Below, one piece after another: positions 1 through 8,558 of a stretch of 64,000 nt of DNA. The notes under the pieces were generated by a model. It searched no databases and had not been told where the DNA came from. It was given only the letters and a program-made list of their open reading frames with translations. How positions within the stretch are numbered: position 1 is the first letter of the stretch; the number at the start of each line of letters is the position of its first letter. The position numbers were made by a program, and so were the translations under genes. This stretch comes from an uncultured Lachnospiraceae bacterium (GTDB lineage Bacteria; Bacillota; Clostridia; Lachnospirales; Lachnospiraceae), in the NCBI GenBank assembly GCA_910579735.1, contig CAJTUZ010000007.1, positions 40,699 to 104,698 of the forward strand. The letters run 5' to 3'.

Positions 1-27
1 CAGCTGGCACTGTCCTTACTTGGCTAA
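1..27 (+). CDS. Flagellin, last nine codons (partial, 5' end outside window)
   Basis: The first 27 bases read QLALSLLG followed by TAA, which matches the conserved C-terminal D0 end of clostridial flagellins (typically ...QANQxPQLALxLLG). Only eight residues are visible, so this is a short match, but it is supported by the strong terminator at 71-94, by the mini-flagellin at 15877 and by sigma-D promoters in the window. If correct, the island lies directly downstream of a structural flagellin gene, the usual position of flagellin glycosylation genes. Confidence 0.6.
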   Translation, partial: QLALSLLG

Positions 28-70
28 TCAGCATAAAGCGAAAAGTAAACATTGCATGATAAACTACCAA

Positions 71-94
71 GAGCCGCCCGAAGGGCGGCTCTTT
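71..94 (+). terminator. Rho-independent terminator after flagellin
   Basis: A perfect 9-bp GC-rich stem (GAGCCGCCC / GGGCGGCTC) with a GAA loop is followed by TTT. It lies 44 bases after the flagellin stop codon and should end that transcript. The 3' arm and T-run are repeated twice more downstream. Confidence 0.85.
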
Positions 95-142
95 AGCTAC
101 GTCGAAGGGCGGCTCTTTAGCTGCGTCGAAGGGCGGCTCTTT
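80..142 (+). repeat. 24-bp tandem repeat of terminator 3' half (2.6 copies)
   Basis: Units at 80-103 and 104-127 differ by one base, and a third partial unit covers 128-142. Each contains GAAGGGCGGCTCTTT, the loop, 3' arm and T-run of the terminator at 71-94. Only the first has the matching 5' arm, but any of the three 3' arms could pair with it. The array lies 26 bases before the GTG start of the LicD gene. Confidence 0.85.
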
Positions 143-168
143 CTGCAAGAATATAGGAGACCATAACA

Positions 169-1059
169 GTGAACTGGAAAGAATCATTTTTGAAAGAGGA
201 AATACGCTCCGGGTTCCCGGTAAATGAGAAACGTAAAAAAGTCTGGGCGGTAGAACTGGAACTTTTACAGAAATTTGATGAAGTATGTCGAAAATACAAT
301 CTTACTTATTATGCATATTACGGCACATTGCTTGGAGCTGTGCGTCATCAGGGTTTTATTCCGTGGGATGATGACATCGATGTGGTAATGTTCAGAGAAG
401 ATTATGAGAAGCTGCAGGCCGTGGCGCCGGAAGAATTTAGAGAACCCTATTTCTTTCAGAATTCATATACCGATCAGATGCTGTGGTTCTTTTCCAAACT
501 CAGGGACAGCAGAACGACAGCGATCGAGTTTCCGGCCAGAAATCTGCATCAGGGAATCTTTATTGATATTTTTCCGCTGGACGATGTTCCGGATGGCGTA
601 CATGAGGAATTTTCTGCAGTCCTGGAAGTGCAGAGAGAGATTTGGTATACGATTCATAATCCCGGGAAAATACTGCAGGATTTAGAAAGCGGAAAAAGGT
701 TTACTTTGGATATGGACGTGCTTGTGGCTCTTATTAAAATGGATCGCAGCCAGAGGCTTCGTGAATTTGAGACATTCAGCCTTTCTTATGCCGGACAGTC
801 GGAGAACGTGAATCTGATCACGTCGGAATTGTCGAATGACCACTATAAAAGCGTAAAAAGAGCGTGGTTTCAGGAGAAGATTTATATGCCCTTTGAAGGA
901 ATACAGATTCCTGTACCGGCAAAATACGATAAGATTCTAATACAAAGTTATGGGGATTACCATCAGTTTGTTCCGGGTGGAACCTCGCATGAAAACATTA
1001 TTTTAGAGCCGGATATGCCGTATCAGGAATATTTTGCAAAGTTTATTCCGGAGCATTGA
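169..1059 (+). CDS. LicD family phosphotransferase
   Basis: This 296-residue protein matches the LicD/FKRP nucleotidyltransferase-fold family, which transfers phosphocholine or related phospho-alcohols from CDP donors onto glycans. The diagnostic block is near residues 50-68: GTLLGAVRHQGFIPWDDDID, with the metal-binding DDDID acidic cluster. A second family block, QGIFIDIFPLDDVP, follows. The start is GTG at 169, with AGGAGA at 155-160 eight bases upstream. It is cytoplasmic, with no signal peptide. It lies after the flagellin terminator and ends convergent with the next gene, overlapping by 17 bases. A paralogue is at 17818. The donor is not determinable, but CDP-polyol enzymes occur at 18680 and 47673-49102. 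Confidence 0.85.
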   Translation: MNWKESFLKEEIRSGFPVNEKRKKVWAVELELLQKFDEVCRKYNLTYYAYYGTLLGAVRHQGFIPWDDDIDVVMFREDYEKLQAVAPEEFREPYFFQNSYTDQMLWFFSKLRDSRTTAIEFPARNLHQGIFIDIFPLDDVPDGVHEEFSAVLEVQREIWYTIHNPGKILQDLESGKRFTLDMDVLVALIKMDRSQRLREFETFSLSYAGQSENVNLITSELSNDHYKSVKRAWFQEKIYMPFEGIQIPVPAKYDKILIQSYGDYHQFVPGGTSHENIILEPDMPYQEYFAKFIPEH

Positions 1060-2128
1060 CAAACGCGGCCCTTTCGTTTTCCAATTCCCGGATTCGTTCT
1101 AAAGCCATTGGAAAATCACCGCATTTGCGGTAGTGAATAAGCGCCATGTCCTTTTCGCCCATCATTTCGTTGATCAGTCCGATATTGTAGGAGGGGATAA
1201 AGGAATTTGCGCCTGTTACATGGGCTGTCTGGAAAGTAGTAGCTTTGAGAAATTCAAGCAGCGCTTTCATGTATTGACTGTTTCTTAGATAAATAAGCCC
1301 CATCAGACATACAAAATCTGCAGAAGAATCAAAAGCATCATAGACGCCCGCAAGTCCGAGGGCGTCTTCGTGCCGGTTCAAATGGAGAAGGGCATAACCG
1401 TAGCCGATAACCATCATCTGGACATATTCTGCGGAAGGATCCACGTCAAAGCGGAGCCCTTTTTCATAATAGAGGCAGGCATTTTTGTCATCATGTATCA
1501 TATTGTAAGACTGTCCTAGCTGAAAATAAGTATAAGGATTATCGGGGTGGTTCATTAAGTCAATCTGCAGCAGTTCAATATTACGCTGCGCTTTTTTGTA
1601 AAGCTCTTCTTCGCTGCCGTTGTAACCGCGGTGGTCTAAAATAAGCGGTATCTGATAGGTGCTGCGCTTCTGTACGGCTTTGGGTACGACCTGTTCGTGA
1701 ATGATACCGCTGTAATGAAAATACCGACGGGAAAAAAGACGCTCTACCAAGTCAGTGTATACACTGTCCGTGCCATTCAGTTCATAATGATTCTGTCTTT
1801 CAAGCAGACCGATCTGTTCCGGGTATTCCCTGATCAGCGCAGAGATTTTCTCAATATCAATATCGATCAATATCTCATCACAGTCGATTACGAGAATAAA
1901 GTCATGGGAAGCCTGTGCAAGGGAATAATTTCTGGCCGCAGCAAAATCATTCGTCCATGTATAGTCGAGTACTTTGTCGGCATATTGGGAAGCAATTTCT
2001 TTGGTACGGTCATCCGAGCCGGTATCTACGACAATGATTTCCCATTCAAATGCTCTGAGCGGCTTTAAGCAGCTTTCTATGTTCTTTTCTTCATTTTTGG
2101 CGATTATGCAGACGGATATCGGTATCAT
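1043..2128 (-). CDS. GT2 glycosyltransferase with C-terminal TPR (SunS-like)
   Basis: The N-terminal half is a GT-A glycosyltransferase family 2 domain: PISVCIIAKNEE at the start, VVDTGSDDRT for nucleotide binding, and DCDE as the DxD-type metal site. The C-terminal half is helical, with repeating YFQLGQSYN and YEKGLRFD units typical of tetratricopeptide repeats. This architecture is that of peptide/protein glycosyltransferases related to SunS, so a protein acceptor such as flagellin is plausible. The start is ATG at 2128 rather than the ATG 18 bases further out, because AAAGGAG ends seven bases before 2128. The N-terminal two-thirds of the fusion at 5546-7807 is a close relative. It is the last gene of the minus-strand block. 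Confidence 0.85.
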   Translation of the reverse strand: MIPISVCIIAKNEEKNIESCLKPLRAFEWEIIVVDTGSDDRTKEIASQYADKVLDYTWTNDFAAARNYSLAQASHDFILVIDCDEILIDIDIEKISALIREYPEQIGLLERQNHYELNGTDSVYTDLVERLFSRRYFHYSGIIHEQVVPKAVQKRSTYQIPLILDHRGYNGSEEELYKKAQRNIELLQIDLMNHPDNPYTYFQLGQSYNMIHDDKNACLYYEKGLRFDVDPSAEYVQMMVIGYGYALLHLNRHEDALGLAGVYDAFDSSADFVCLMGLIYLRNSQYMKALLEFLKATTFQTAHVTGANSFIPSYNIGLINEMMGEKDMALIHYRKCGDFPMALERIRELENERAAFVNAPE

Positions 2129-2174
2129 GAGTAACTCCTTTTTCATAGTATCTATATAGATTCGGCAGTATCAG

Positions 2175-3359
2175 TCAGGAAATGGGATATGTCCGTGTAA
2201 GAATATCCAAAATGGAATCAACACAGTTTACCCACGTAAAATTCCCGGATGCTATGTCATATGCATTGCTGATCAGCTTCTCTGCCTGCGTCGGATGGTT
2301 TAGCCAGAAATCGGCAGTTTCCGGCAGACGCTCCAAGTGTTCCAGATGGTATAATGCAATATTTTCCCCGTTCGTAAAATGCGAATCGATCCATGTACTC
2401 GTATCCGTCAGGCAGACAGAACGGCGAAGCATCGTATTAAAGATTCTGTCATGTGTGCCGGCTTTAAACCAGGGCATAACATTCAAATTGATTTTTGCAT
2501 TCCTGATATAGTCAAATGTTTCTGCAAAGGGAATGCGGTCATTCATGATATGCAGATTCGGGCTGCCGGCGCGGGGATGGTTCTCCCAGCCTCTTCCAAG
2601 TACATGAACATGGAAGCCGGCATCGATAAGCGTTTGAATGACTTTTTCGCGGTAATGCATGCGGATCATCCAGTCTATGGGAGTGATGCCCCGCATAATG
2701 GTCCTGCAGGCATTGTCGTTTAACGGCATCTGGGCGGTGCATAAAACGGATGACACGGCTTCTTCCAGCGTTTCGGATGTGTGTGCCGACAGATGTTGTG
2801 CAATCTGCATGTAAATATGGTAAAGAGAAGACTCTTTTGGACAGATGGATTCTATTTCCTGCAGTTTCGTTTCCGGAATATAATAAGTACCGGAGAAAAG
2901 AATGTCGTATTTTTTTTCGGCATAGGGAACGGCGGGTTCTGCGTCAACCGTTCCTGCATGGGGAAGAAAACCGACATGCTCCACTTCAGGGAAATATTTT
3001 CTGACATAGTTTACATGGCTTTCATCAGGACAAAGCTGAATATACCTGTCGGGATGATGTTCCATAGTAGGATGAAAGCGGAGCGGATGATCCATCAAAA
3101 TGTTGACGGCACATGTGCCTAACAGGTTCCAAAGGCCGATATAGTGTTCATTGTGGATTCCGATCCGGTCAAAGCATATGGCGGCATCCACTTTCTGCCC
3201 GCAGAAAGCCGTAAACTCCTGCATGGAATGCAGGGGAGCATCGGCATGAAGCAGATCGAGGATAAAGGCATCGTGTCCTCTGCGGCGCAGTTCTGCGGCA
3301 ATTTCATCACTGAAATAGTTAAAGGACTCTGTTGTTTCGTAGAATAGCACAAACCGCAT
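2175..3359 (-). CDS. CgeB-like glycosyltransferase
   Basis: The protein matches the CgeB/glycosyl transferase group 1-like family common in clostridial and spore or flagellar glycan loci. N-terminal residues MRFVLFYETTESFNYFS begin a Rossmann-like domain. The C-terminal nucleotide-sugar domain has LGRGWENHP, INLNVMPWFKAGTHDRIFN and RRSVCLTDTS, blocks shared with 5546-7807 and 10034-11200. The start is ATG at 3359, with AAGGAG nine bases upstream; a TTG at 3377 lies in front of that ribosome site and is rejected. It overlaps the end of the preceding gene (3319-5472) by 41 bases, which suggests translational coupling. The donor and acceptor sugars are unknown. Confidence 0.85.
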   Translation of the reverse strand: MRFVLFYETTESFNYFSDEIAAELRRRGHDAFILDLLHADAPLHSMQEFTAFCGQKVDAAICFDRIGIHNEHYIGLWNLLGTCAVNILMDHPLRFHPTMEHHPDRYIQLCPDESHVNYVRKYFPEVEHVGFLPHAGTVDAEPAVPYAEKKYDILFSGTYYIPETKLQEIESICPKESSLYHIYMQIAQHLSAHTSETLEEAVSSVLCTAQMPLNDNACRTIMRGITPIDWMIRMHYREKVIQTLIDAGFHVHVLGRGWENHPRAGSPNLHIMNDRIPFAETFDYIRNAKINLNVMPWFKAGTHDRIFNTMLRRSVCLTDTSTWIDSHFTNGENIALYHLEHLERLPETADFWLNHPTQAEKLISNAYDIASGNFTWVNCVDSILDILTRTYPIS

Positions 3360-5472
3360 CTTTTTTCTCTCCTTCAAATAAAATAGATAGCATGGCGTCT
3401 ATGGCACAGGCGGATACCGCTGTGGACTGCAGATATTCGAGGTCGTCCTGCGGCAGCGGCATATCCTCCTGCAGGGCGGCACAGCGTGAAAGAATATCGG
3501 CAGTACGCTTGTAATGTGCAGTTAGTACGGACAGATCCGTCGAATAGTCCAAAAAAGAAGAGAAATGCTGTTCTTCTTCTGTCGTACAGATATGAAGAAT
3601 ACGCAGGATGGTAAGCAGCTCCATCTGAAAATCGGAACCGGGAAGCATGATATCCGGCCGGGATTTTGTCGTTTGTATAAACAGCCTGTGTGCCTCTTTG
3701 ATTTTCCGTTCTTTAAAGAGAGCGGATAATTGCTTTTTTAAAGATAAGGTCTCGGATTTTTCCTGTGTAAAACCGATCGAAGCTTCATAGTATGTGAGAT
3801 TTCTGTAACGGACCCACACATACAGAAGCTGCTCGGATAGAAAGCCGTAGACCCGTTTATGGTAATCGTCATAGGAGCTTACGTCTATTTCCTCCGAGGC
3901 AAGATCGAAGATTGAAAAAAGCCATTCGGCATAATCATCAAATAACTCCTTCCTGGTAACGAAGAGATTTCCGCAATAGATTTTACTGCCGGCGAGCGTT
4001 TCCTGAAAAAACGGAAGACAATCGGGATAAAGTCTGGCGATCGCCCTTCCGACAGCCTCTAAATCATGTATATTGTGTGCCTGCGCATAGGTTGTTTCGT
4101 AAGATTTTTCCGCAGGGACAGATTGCGAGATAATGACCTGATACCTGGCTAAAAGCGGCATAAAGTCGGCCTTGTTCATTACGCAGTGGTCTTCATTCAG
4201 GAAATATCTGCGGTAATGGCATAAACCGATATATTCCGTATTCTGCACATTCTTCCATGCCCAGTAAAGGCCGGTCAATTCACTGTAATACATGTTCAGA
4301 TGGGAAATATTGTCGCCGGTATCGTCGCCCGGATACCCCAGGTCTTTGTGTATGGCATGGCCGACATGCAGAGGGTGGTAGATCGGGTTCTGCGGCGGAT
4401 CAAACGGCACATGTGTCATAACAAAGATAGAAAGCGTATTTTTGATAAAATTCCGCCGCAGAGAGGTACAGACGGTTTTCAAATCCGATTCGGTGATCGG
4501 ATAGTCTAACAATCCCAAAAGGGACTGGTTGAGCGGCGTCACATAGTCCTTAATATAAGGGTTCGTATGATAGTCAGGTACTCTTTTGAGCGTTTCTTCT
4601 TTTAGCTGCAAAAAGAAGTCATAGGGCAGTTCTGAAAGTCTTAAACTGATCATTTTGAGGGAAGCAAGATAGCAGAGACTCAAAAACTGATATTCCAGTT
4701 CCTTGCGGTATATATCCAGGAAACCGCGGTTTTCACATTCTTCCCACATCATCATATCGACCGTCAGAATATTGAAATGATGAGAAGCATTAGGAGTCAG
4801 AACCGTGGACGCAGGGTTTACAAAGTAGTGATAAAGCCGTTCTTCCAACAGATAGACTCTCTGTGCATAAAAATATAATAAAATGGAAAAAAAGTGGTCT
4901 TCGTAGGCAAGGTGCTCCGGAAAAAAGATATGATGATCCAAGAGCAGCTCGCGGGTATATAATTTATCCCATACGCCGTAGCCGATGGAACCGCAGGCTA
5001 AAAAAGTCTTCCGTTTCCCGATACTGTCTATCTGAAAAAGCCTGTCTTCTTTTCCGGTCTGTTTCGGCTCTAAAAGATCTGCGGAAAACCCATAGTCGCG
5101 CCAGTTGGAGCACATGACGATATCGCAGCGGTGCGCTGTCATTTTCCCGTATAACTTCTCGTACATATCCGGTTCGATCCAGTCGTCGGAATCCACAAAA
5201 CCAATGTAAGGGGCGGAAGCATAAGTAAGGCCGATATTTCTGGCCGTACCCTGATGACCGTTCTCATCGCAGTGGATGATCATGACGGATTCCGGGTATG
5301 CGGCTTCGATGGCAGTCAGCTTCTCCCATGTGGCGTCGGTGGAACAGTCGTCGACCAAAATGATCTCCAGTCTGTCAAAGCCTATGGTCTGGGCAAGCAG
5401 AGACTGAAAGCATCGATCGATATAAGACTGTACATTGTAGCATGGTATGATAATACTGATCAGTTTATCCAT
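3319..5472 (-). CDS. Two-domain glycosyltransferase: GT2 plus DUF4422
   Basis: The 717-residue protein starts with a GT2 domain (ISIIIPCYNVQ, EIILVDDCSTD, GFVDSDDWIEPDMYE) over about residues 1-320. A DUF4422 glycosyltransferase domain follows (GLYWAWKNVQNTEYIGLCHY then RRYFL), about residues 345-590. The C-terminal ~120 residues are helical and unassigned. DUF4422 domains are known from capsule and exopolysaccharide loci, so this is probably a bifunctional transferase adding two successive sugars. ATG 5472 is preceded by AAAGGA. It sits between 5546-7807 and 2175-3359 in a probable three- or four-gene minus-strand operon. Confidence 0.85.
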   Translation of the reverse strand: MDKLISIIIPCYNVQSYIDRCFQSLLAQTIGFDRLEIILVDDCSTDATWEKLTAIEAAYPESVMIIHCDENGHQGTARNIGLTYASAPYIGFVDSDDWIEPDMYEKLYGKMTAHRCDIVMCSNWRDYGFSADLLEPKQTGKEDRLFQIDSIGKRKTFLACGSIGYGVWDKLYTRELLLDHHIFFPEHLAYEDHFFSILLYFYAQRVYLLEERLYHYFVNPASTVLTPNASHHFNILTVDMMMWEECENRGFLDIYRKELEYQFLSLCYLASLKMISLRLSELPYDFFLQLKEETLKRVPDYHTNPYIKDYVTPLNQSLLGLLDYPITESDLKTVCTSLRRNFIKNTLSIFVMTHVPFDPPQNPIYHPLHVGHAIHKDLGYPGDDTGDNISHLNMYYSELTGLYWAWKNVQNTEYIGLCHYRRYFLNEDHCVMNKADFMPLLARYQVIISQSVPAEKSYETTYAQAHNIHDLEAVGRAIARLYPDCLPFFQETLAGSKIYCGNLFVTRKELFDDYAEWLFSIFDLASEEIDVSSYDDYHKRVYGFLSEQLLYVWVRYRNLTYYEASIGFTQEKSETLSLKKQLSALFKERKIKEAHRLFIQTTKSRPDIMLPGSDFQMELLTILRILHICTTEEEQHFSSFLDYSTDLSVLTAHYKRTADILSRCAALQEDMPLPQDDLEYLQSTAVSACAIDAMLSILFEGEKKDAVCAILRNNRVL

Positions 5473-5545
5473 AGATGGAAAATCCTTTCTGTTAAAATGC
5501 CGGTATCTTCAGGAACGGATTCGTTCCGAAAGGCGCATGGAGATA

Positions 5546-7807
5546 TCATGTCTCCGGTCTGTCGGAAGGAAACAGCGTGTTGAGTAACTGTCCGGCGCGA
5601 TGCTCCCAGGTATGTCCTGCTTTGGCCAGTCGGTATCCCTGATCGGCAATGGCCTGCATTTTCTGCGGTGAACACAGTAACTCTGACACTATGGCAGATA
5701 TTTTTTCAATATCCGATAAGGAATAAAATACTACATGCTGCCGATCTGTTAAGATCTCCCGTAAATAAACGCTGTCGTCCGTCAGACAGACCGCACCCTG
5801 AAGCATGGCATTGAAAATACGTTCGCTTGCACCGTTTTTGAACCATGCCATTTGATTCAGGACAAATTTACTCTCTTCCATGAGGGAGAGTCCTTCTTCG
5901 AAGGAAACCGGCGCATGGCAGATAAAATGCGGATGCCCGTAAAGGTCGGTCTGTTCCCAGCCGTTCCCGTATACGGTCAGAGTAATGCCTGCATCCGCCA
6001 GCCGGCGCATGATCTCAATGCGGTATAAAGCGCATAAATTCGTTTCTACGAAACGGTGCTCCTGAATGGCGGATTTCAATAGGGGATCCGATATATCCGA
6101 CAGACAGATTTCAATGGCGTGTTCCACGGTCTGATCAGGATGTCCGATCAGGTAGTCCATTACAAGTTCATCCAAAGCATCATAGGAATAGTCCGCATGA
6201 TACTTATAACTGCCGATAAACAGTACCTCTATGGTACGGTTTGCAATCGGTTTCTTTTCTCTGCCGGGATGCAGTTCTTCTCCGGCAGTAGGAAGAAAGA
6301 GAGAATGCCTGACAGCAGGATAAAAACGTTTGGCATAAGCCGCATGATTCCTGTCTGCGCAGACGAGTATAGCGCTTGCGGGACTTTCGTCAAGCGTATC
6401 AAAATAGTACATAGGATGGTCTACCAAAAGATTCAGGCACGGTACATGCCATTCATCCCATAAAGAAGAGCCGTCCCGCGTCCGCATCAGAACCCCTCTG
6501 TTGTTAAAGGTGATGATGGCATCCAGGCCCTTTGTGCGGAACAGAAACATCTGCTCCGCATATTTGGTGAAGTCCTCCGGCGCAGTAACGGCTGGAAACA
6601 GAAATACCTCGTGCCCCGCCTTTGTCAGTGCCAGACTGTATTGCTCCATAATATACTGCAGAATAAAAATATCACTGCCAAAGAGGATAAAGCGCTTTTT
6701 ATTCTGCGTAAAGTCCGGTAACGGTCCATGATCGTCAGCGGGGAGAGATGCTTTTCGTATCGCTTCCAGCTGACGCACAGCCGGCGCAAAATCCCCGCAT
6801 TTTCCGTAATATGCGGCGGCGTTTGCCATATCGCCCAGTTTCTCGCAGATCAGGCCGATATGATAGAAGCTTAAGAAGCTGTTTGCACCGTGGAATTTAC
6901 AGTTTTTTATTGTGACAGCCTTAGCGAACTGTTCGACAGCCTGCGCATATTTTTGGTTGGCCATATAAATACGTCCCATCAGGTAGACGAAATCCGCGGA
7001 GGAGGCGAAAGCGTCATAGATCGCTTCAAATCCCAGGGCCGTTTCGGCCTGATGCGTAAGCAGCAGGGCATTTCCGTAGGAATTGACCATGGCCTGGACA
7101 TAGGCAAGTTCAGGATCTACGTCAAAGGACAGTCCCTTTCCATAGTAGCCGCAGGCGGATTTATAGTCGTTTATGATCTCACATCCCTTGCCTAATTGAT
7201 AGTAAATATATGGATTCTCTCCTTCCGATGCCAATTGCTTCTGCAGCAGAGAAAGATTTCGTCTGCCCTTGGCAAGCTGTTCTTCCGGAGTCATGTCATA
7301 TCCGGTGTGTCCGATCGTAGTATGGAGCAGAAGACATGGAAAATCGTCTCCACGAATGGGCGTGAGCTGTTCATGGATGATACCGGTATAATGATAGAGC
7401 TTACGGTTGAAAAACCGTTCCGTATGGTCGGTGTTGTTAAGCGTCAGTTTACCGTCGGATGTGACCAGATTTTCCCTCGATATTGCGCCTACGCTGTCGG
7501 AAAGGTGTTTCCTGAAATAGTTCAGTTCTTCCACGTCAATAGATTTGATCCATTCGTCGCAGTCCAACATGAAGATCCAGTTGTTGGATGCTTCCTGCAG
7601 AGAAAAATTCCTGGCGGCGCTGAAATCGTCAAACCAGGCAAAATCGACGACTTTATCAGCATATTTGGCAGCAATTTCCTTCGTCTTGTCGGTAGAGCCG
7701 GTATCGACGACGACAATTTCAAAACCGTATGGTTTTATGGAAGAAAGACATTTTTCTATGCGGTTTTCTTCATTTTTGGCTATTATACATACAGATATCG
7801 GGTGCAT
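5546..7807 (-). CDS. Fusion: SunS-like GT2 + TPR + CgeB-like glycosyltransferase
   Basis: The 753-residue protein joins two activities. Residues 1-240 are GT2 (PISVCIIAKNEENRIEKCL, VVDTGSTDKT, DCDEWI); residues about 170-350 are TPR-like helical repeats; from about residue 375 to the end it is a CgeB-like transferase (YGNGWEQTD, FVLNQMAWFKNGASERIFN, GAVCLTDDS). The two halves correspond to the separate neighbouring genes 1043-2128 and 2175-3359, so the fusion implies that those two proteins act together. ATG 7807 has GGGAG seven bases upstream. It is the first intact gene of the minus-strand block. No strong promoter is obvious in the 190 bases before it. Confidence 0.87.
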   Translation of the reverse strand: MHPISVCIIAKNEENRIEKCLSSIKPYGFEIVVVDTGSTDKTKEIAAKYADKVVDFAWFDDFSAARNFSLQEASNNWIFMLDCDEWIKSIDVEELNYFRKHLSDSVGAISRENLVTSDGKLTLNNTDHTERFFNRKLYHYTGIIHEQLTPIRGDDFPCLLLHTTIGHTGYDMTPEEQLAKGRRNLSLLQKQLASEGENPYIYYQLGKGCEIINDYKSACGYYGKGLSFDVDPELAYVQAMVNSYGNALLLTHQAETALGFEAIYDAFASSADFVYLMGRIYMANQKYAQAVEQFAKAVTIKNCKFHGANSFLSFYHIGLICEKLGDMANAAAYYGKCGDFAPAVRQLEAIRKASLPADDHGPLPDFTQNKKRFILFGSDIFILQYIMEQYSLALTKAGHEVFLFPAVTAPEDFTKYAEQMFLFRTKGLDAIITFNNRGVLMRTRDGSSLWDEWHVPCLNLLVDHPMYYFDTLDESPASAILVCADRNHAAYAKRFYPAVRHSLFLPTAGEELHPGREKKPIANRTIEVLFIGSYKYHADYSYDALDELVMDYLIGHPDQTVEHAIEICLSDISDPLLKSAIQEHRFVETNLCALYRIEIMRRLADAGITLTVYGNGWEQTDLYGHPHFICHAPVSFEEGLSLMEESKFVLNQMAWFKNGASERIFNAMLQGAVCLTDDSVYLREILTDRQHVVFYSLSDIEKISAIVSELLCSPQKMQAIADQGYRLAKAGHTWEHRAGQLLNTLFPSDRPET

Positions 7808-7995
7808 AATGACTCCCTTTGTGTTACTATAGTTTTATGATTTTAATACCTTTATCGTATCATAGTTGGCAGTAGAAAGCTATTGGAATCGTGCGCTGAT
7901 GCCGATTTATATTTTATAAAATGTGACGTGCATGTGCATTGTCAGGAATGGCGGCATAGGAGTATGCCAGATTATAGATGTTGGAGGAAGCCACA

Positions 7996-8135
7996 TTGAA
8001 GAAGCACGCGGCGGTATGTGTGATCATTCCGGTATACAATAAAAAGCAGGGATTAAAGCGCTGCTGCGGGAACCAATGATCGGTCTGGAAACGGCAGAAG
8101 AGAAAGTTATAGACAGGCTTGCCGCACATATTTAG
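7996..8135 (+). pseudogene. Remnant of a GT2 gene (5' end and another fragment)
   Basis: A GGAGG ribosome site at 7983 precedes TTG 7996, which opens KKHAAVCVIIPVYNKK, the exact start of a family 2 glycosyltransferase. The frame stops at 8079. In the +1 frame an unrelated-looking tail, AGIKALLREPMIGLETAEEK..., runs from 8046 to a stop at 8135. The start of one gene has been joined to the end of another or of itself by deletion and frameshift. It is not expected to be functional. Confidence 0.6.
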
Positions 8136-8146
8136 CGGAACACTAT

Positions 8147-8548
8147 TTGTTAAGCTCGATGTACTTTCCGGATTTTCAATACGGTATGCTGAATCATCGC
8201 TGCGAAACATTTGTGATCGGTTCCGACCAATGCTGGAATGATCGGCTGCATGAAGAAGGAAGGGATTATTTTTATCTGGATTTCGTATCGGATGATAGAA
8301 AGAAAGTATCCTATGCCGCATCTTTTGGCAGGCCGGAAGGCGCGGTGCCCAAGAAGCGGGGGCAAAAGCTTTTCGGAAGATTTCAGGCGGTTTCCGTCAG
8401 AGAGGAATTCGACGTAGAGCTGTTTGAAAAGTCGTATGGGATTGCGGCTTATATTTTAAATCCGACTGAAGAAAAAAGAAAGTTCTGTCTTTCACTGCAA
8501 AAAAGTCTGGGAAACATGAAGCTCATTAATATCATAGACGCTTATTAG
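8147..8548 (+). pseudogene. Polysaccharide pyruvyl transferase fragment
   Basis: The reading frame contains ETFVIGSDQCWND and DYFYLDFVSDDRKKVSYAASFG, the GSDQxWN...YFLDF...KKxSYAASFG signature of polysaccharide pyruvyl transferases. Complete members are about 350-400 residues; here only about 130 remain. The N-terminal ~90 residues are absent, and after FEKSYGIAA the rest of the catalytic domain is replaced by a short tail. Pyruvyl transferases add ketal pyruvate from PEP to glycans. The debris suggests that an earlier version of this locus carried that modification. Confidence 0.7.
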
Positions 8549-8558
8549 GAGTATGGGA

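Noticed and set aside
35..62. Sigma-D promoter after flagellin (TAAA near 35)
   Set aside because: No GCCGATA-like element occurs at the right distance; GCATGATA is not a match.
80..142. Possible CRISPR-like repeat array
   Set aside because: Units are directly adjacent with no spacers and are copies of a terminator arm; no cas genes are present.
5512..5530. Small inverted repeat between 5546-7807 and 3319-5472 as terminator
   Set aside because: The stem is only six base pairs and no T-run follows on the minus strand.
7196..7840. Plus-strand open frame of 214 codons
   Set aside because: It is the opposite-strand shadow of the GT2 domain in 5546-7807, whose motifs are clear.
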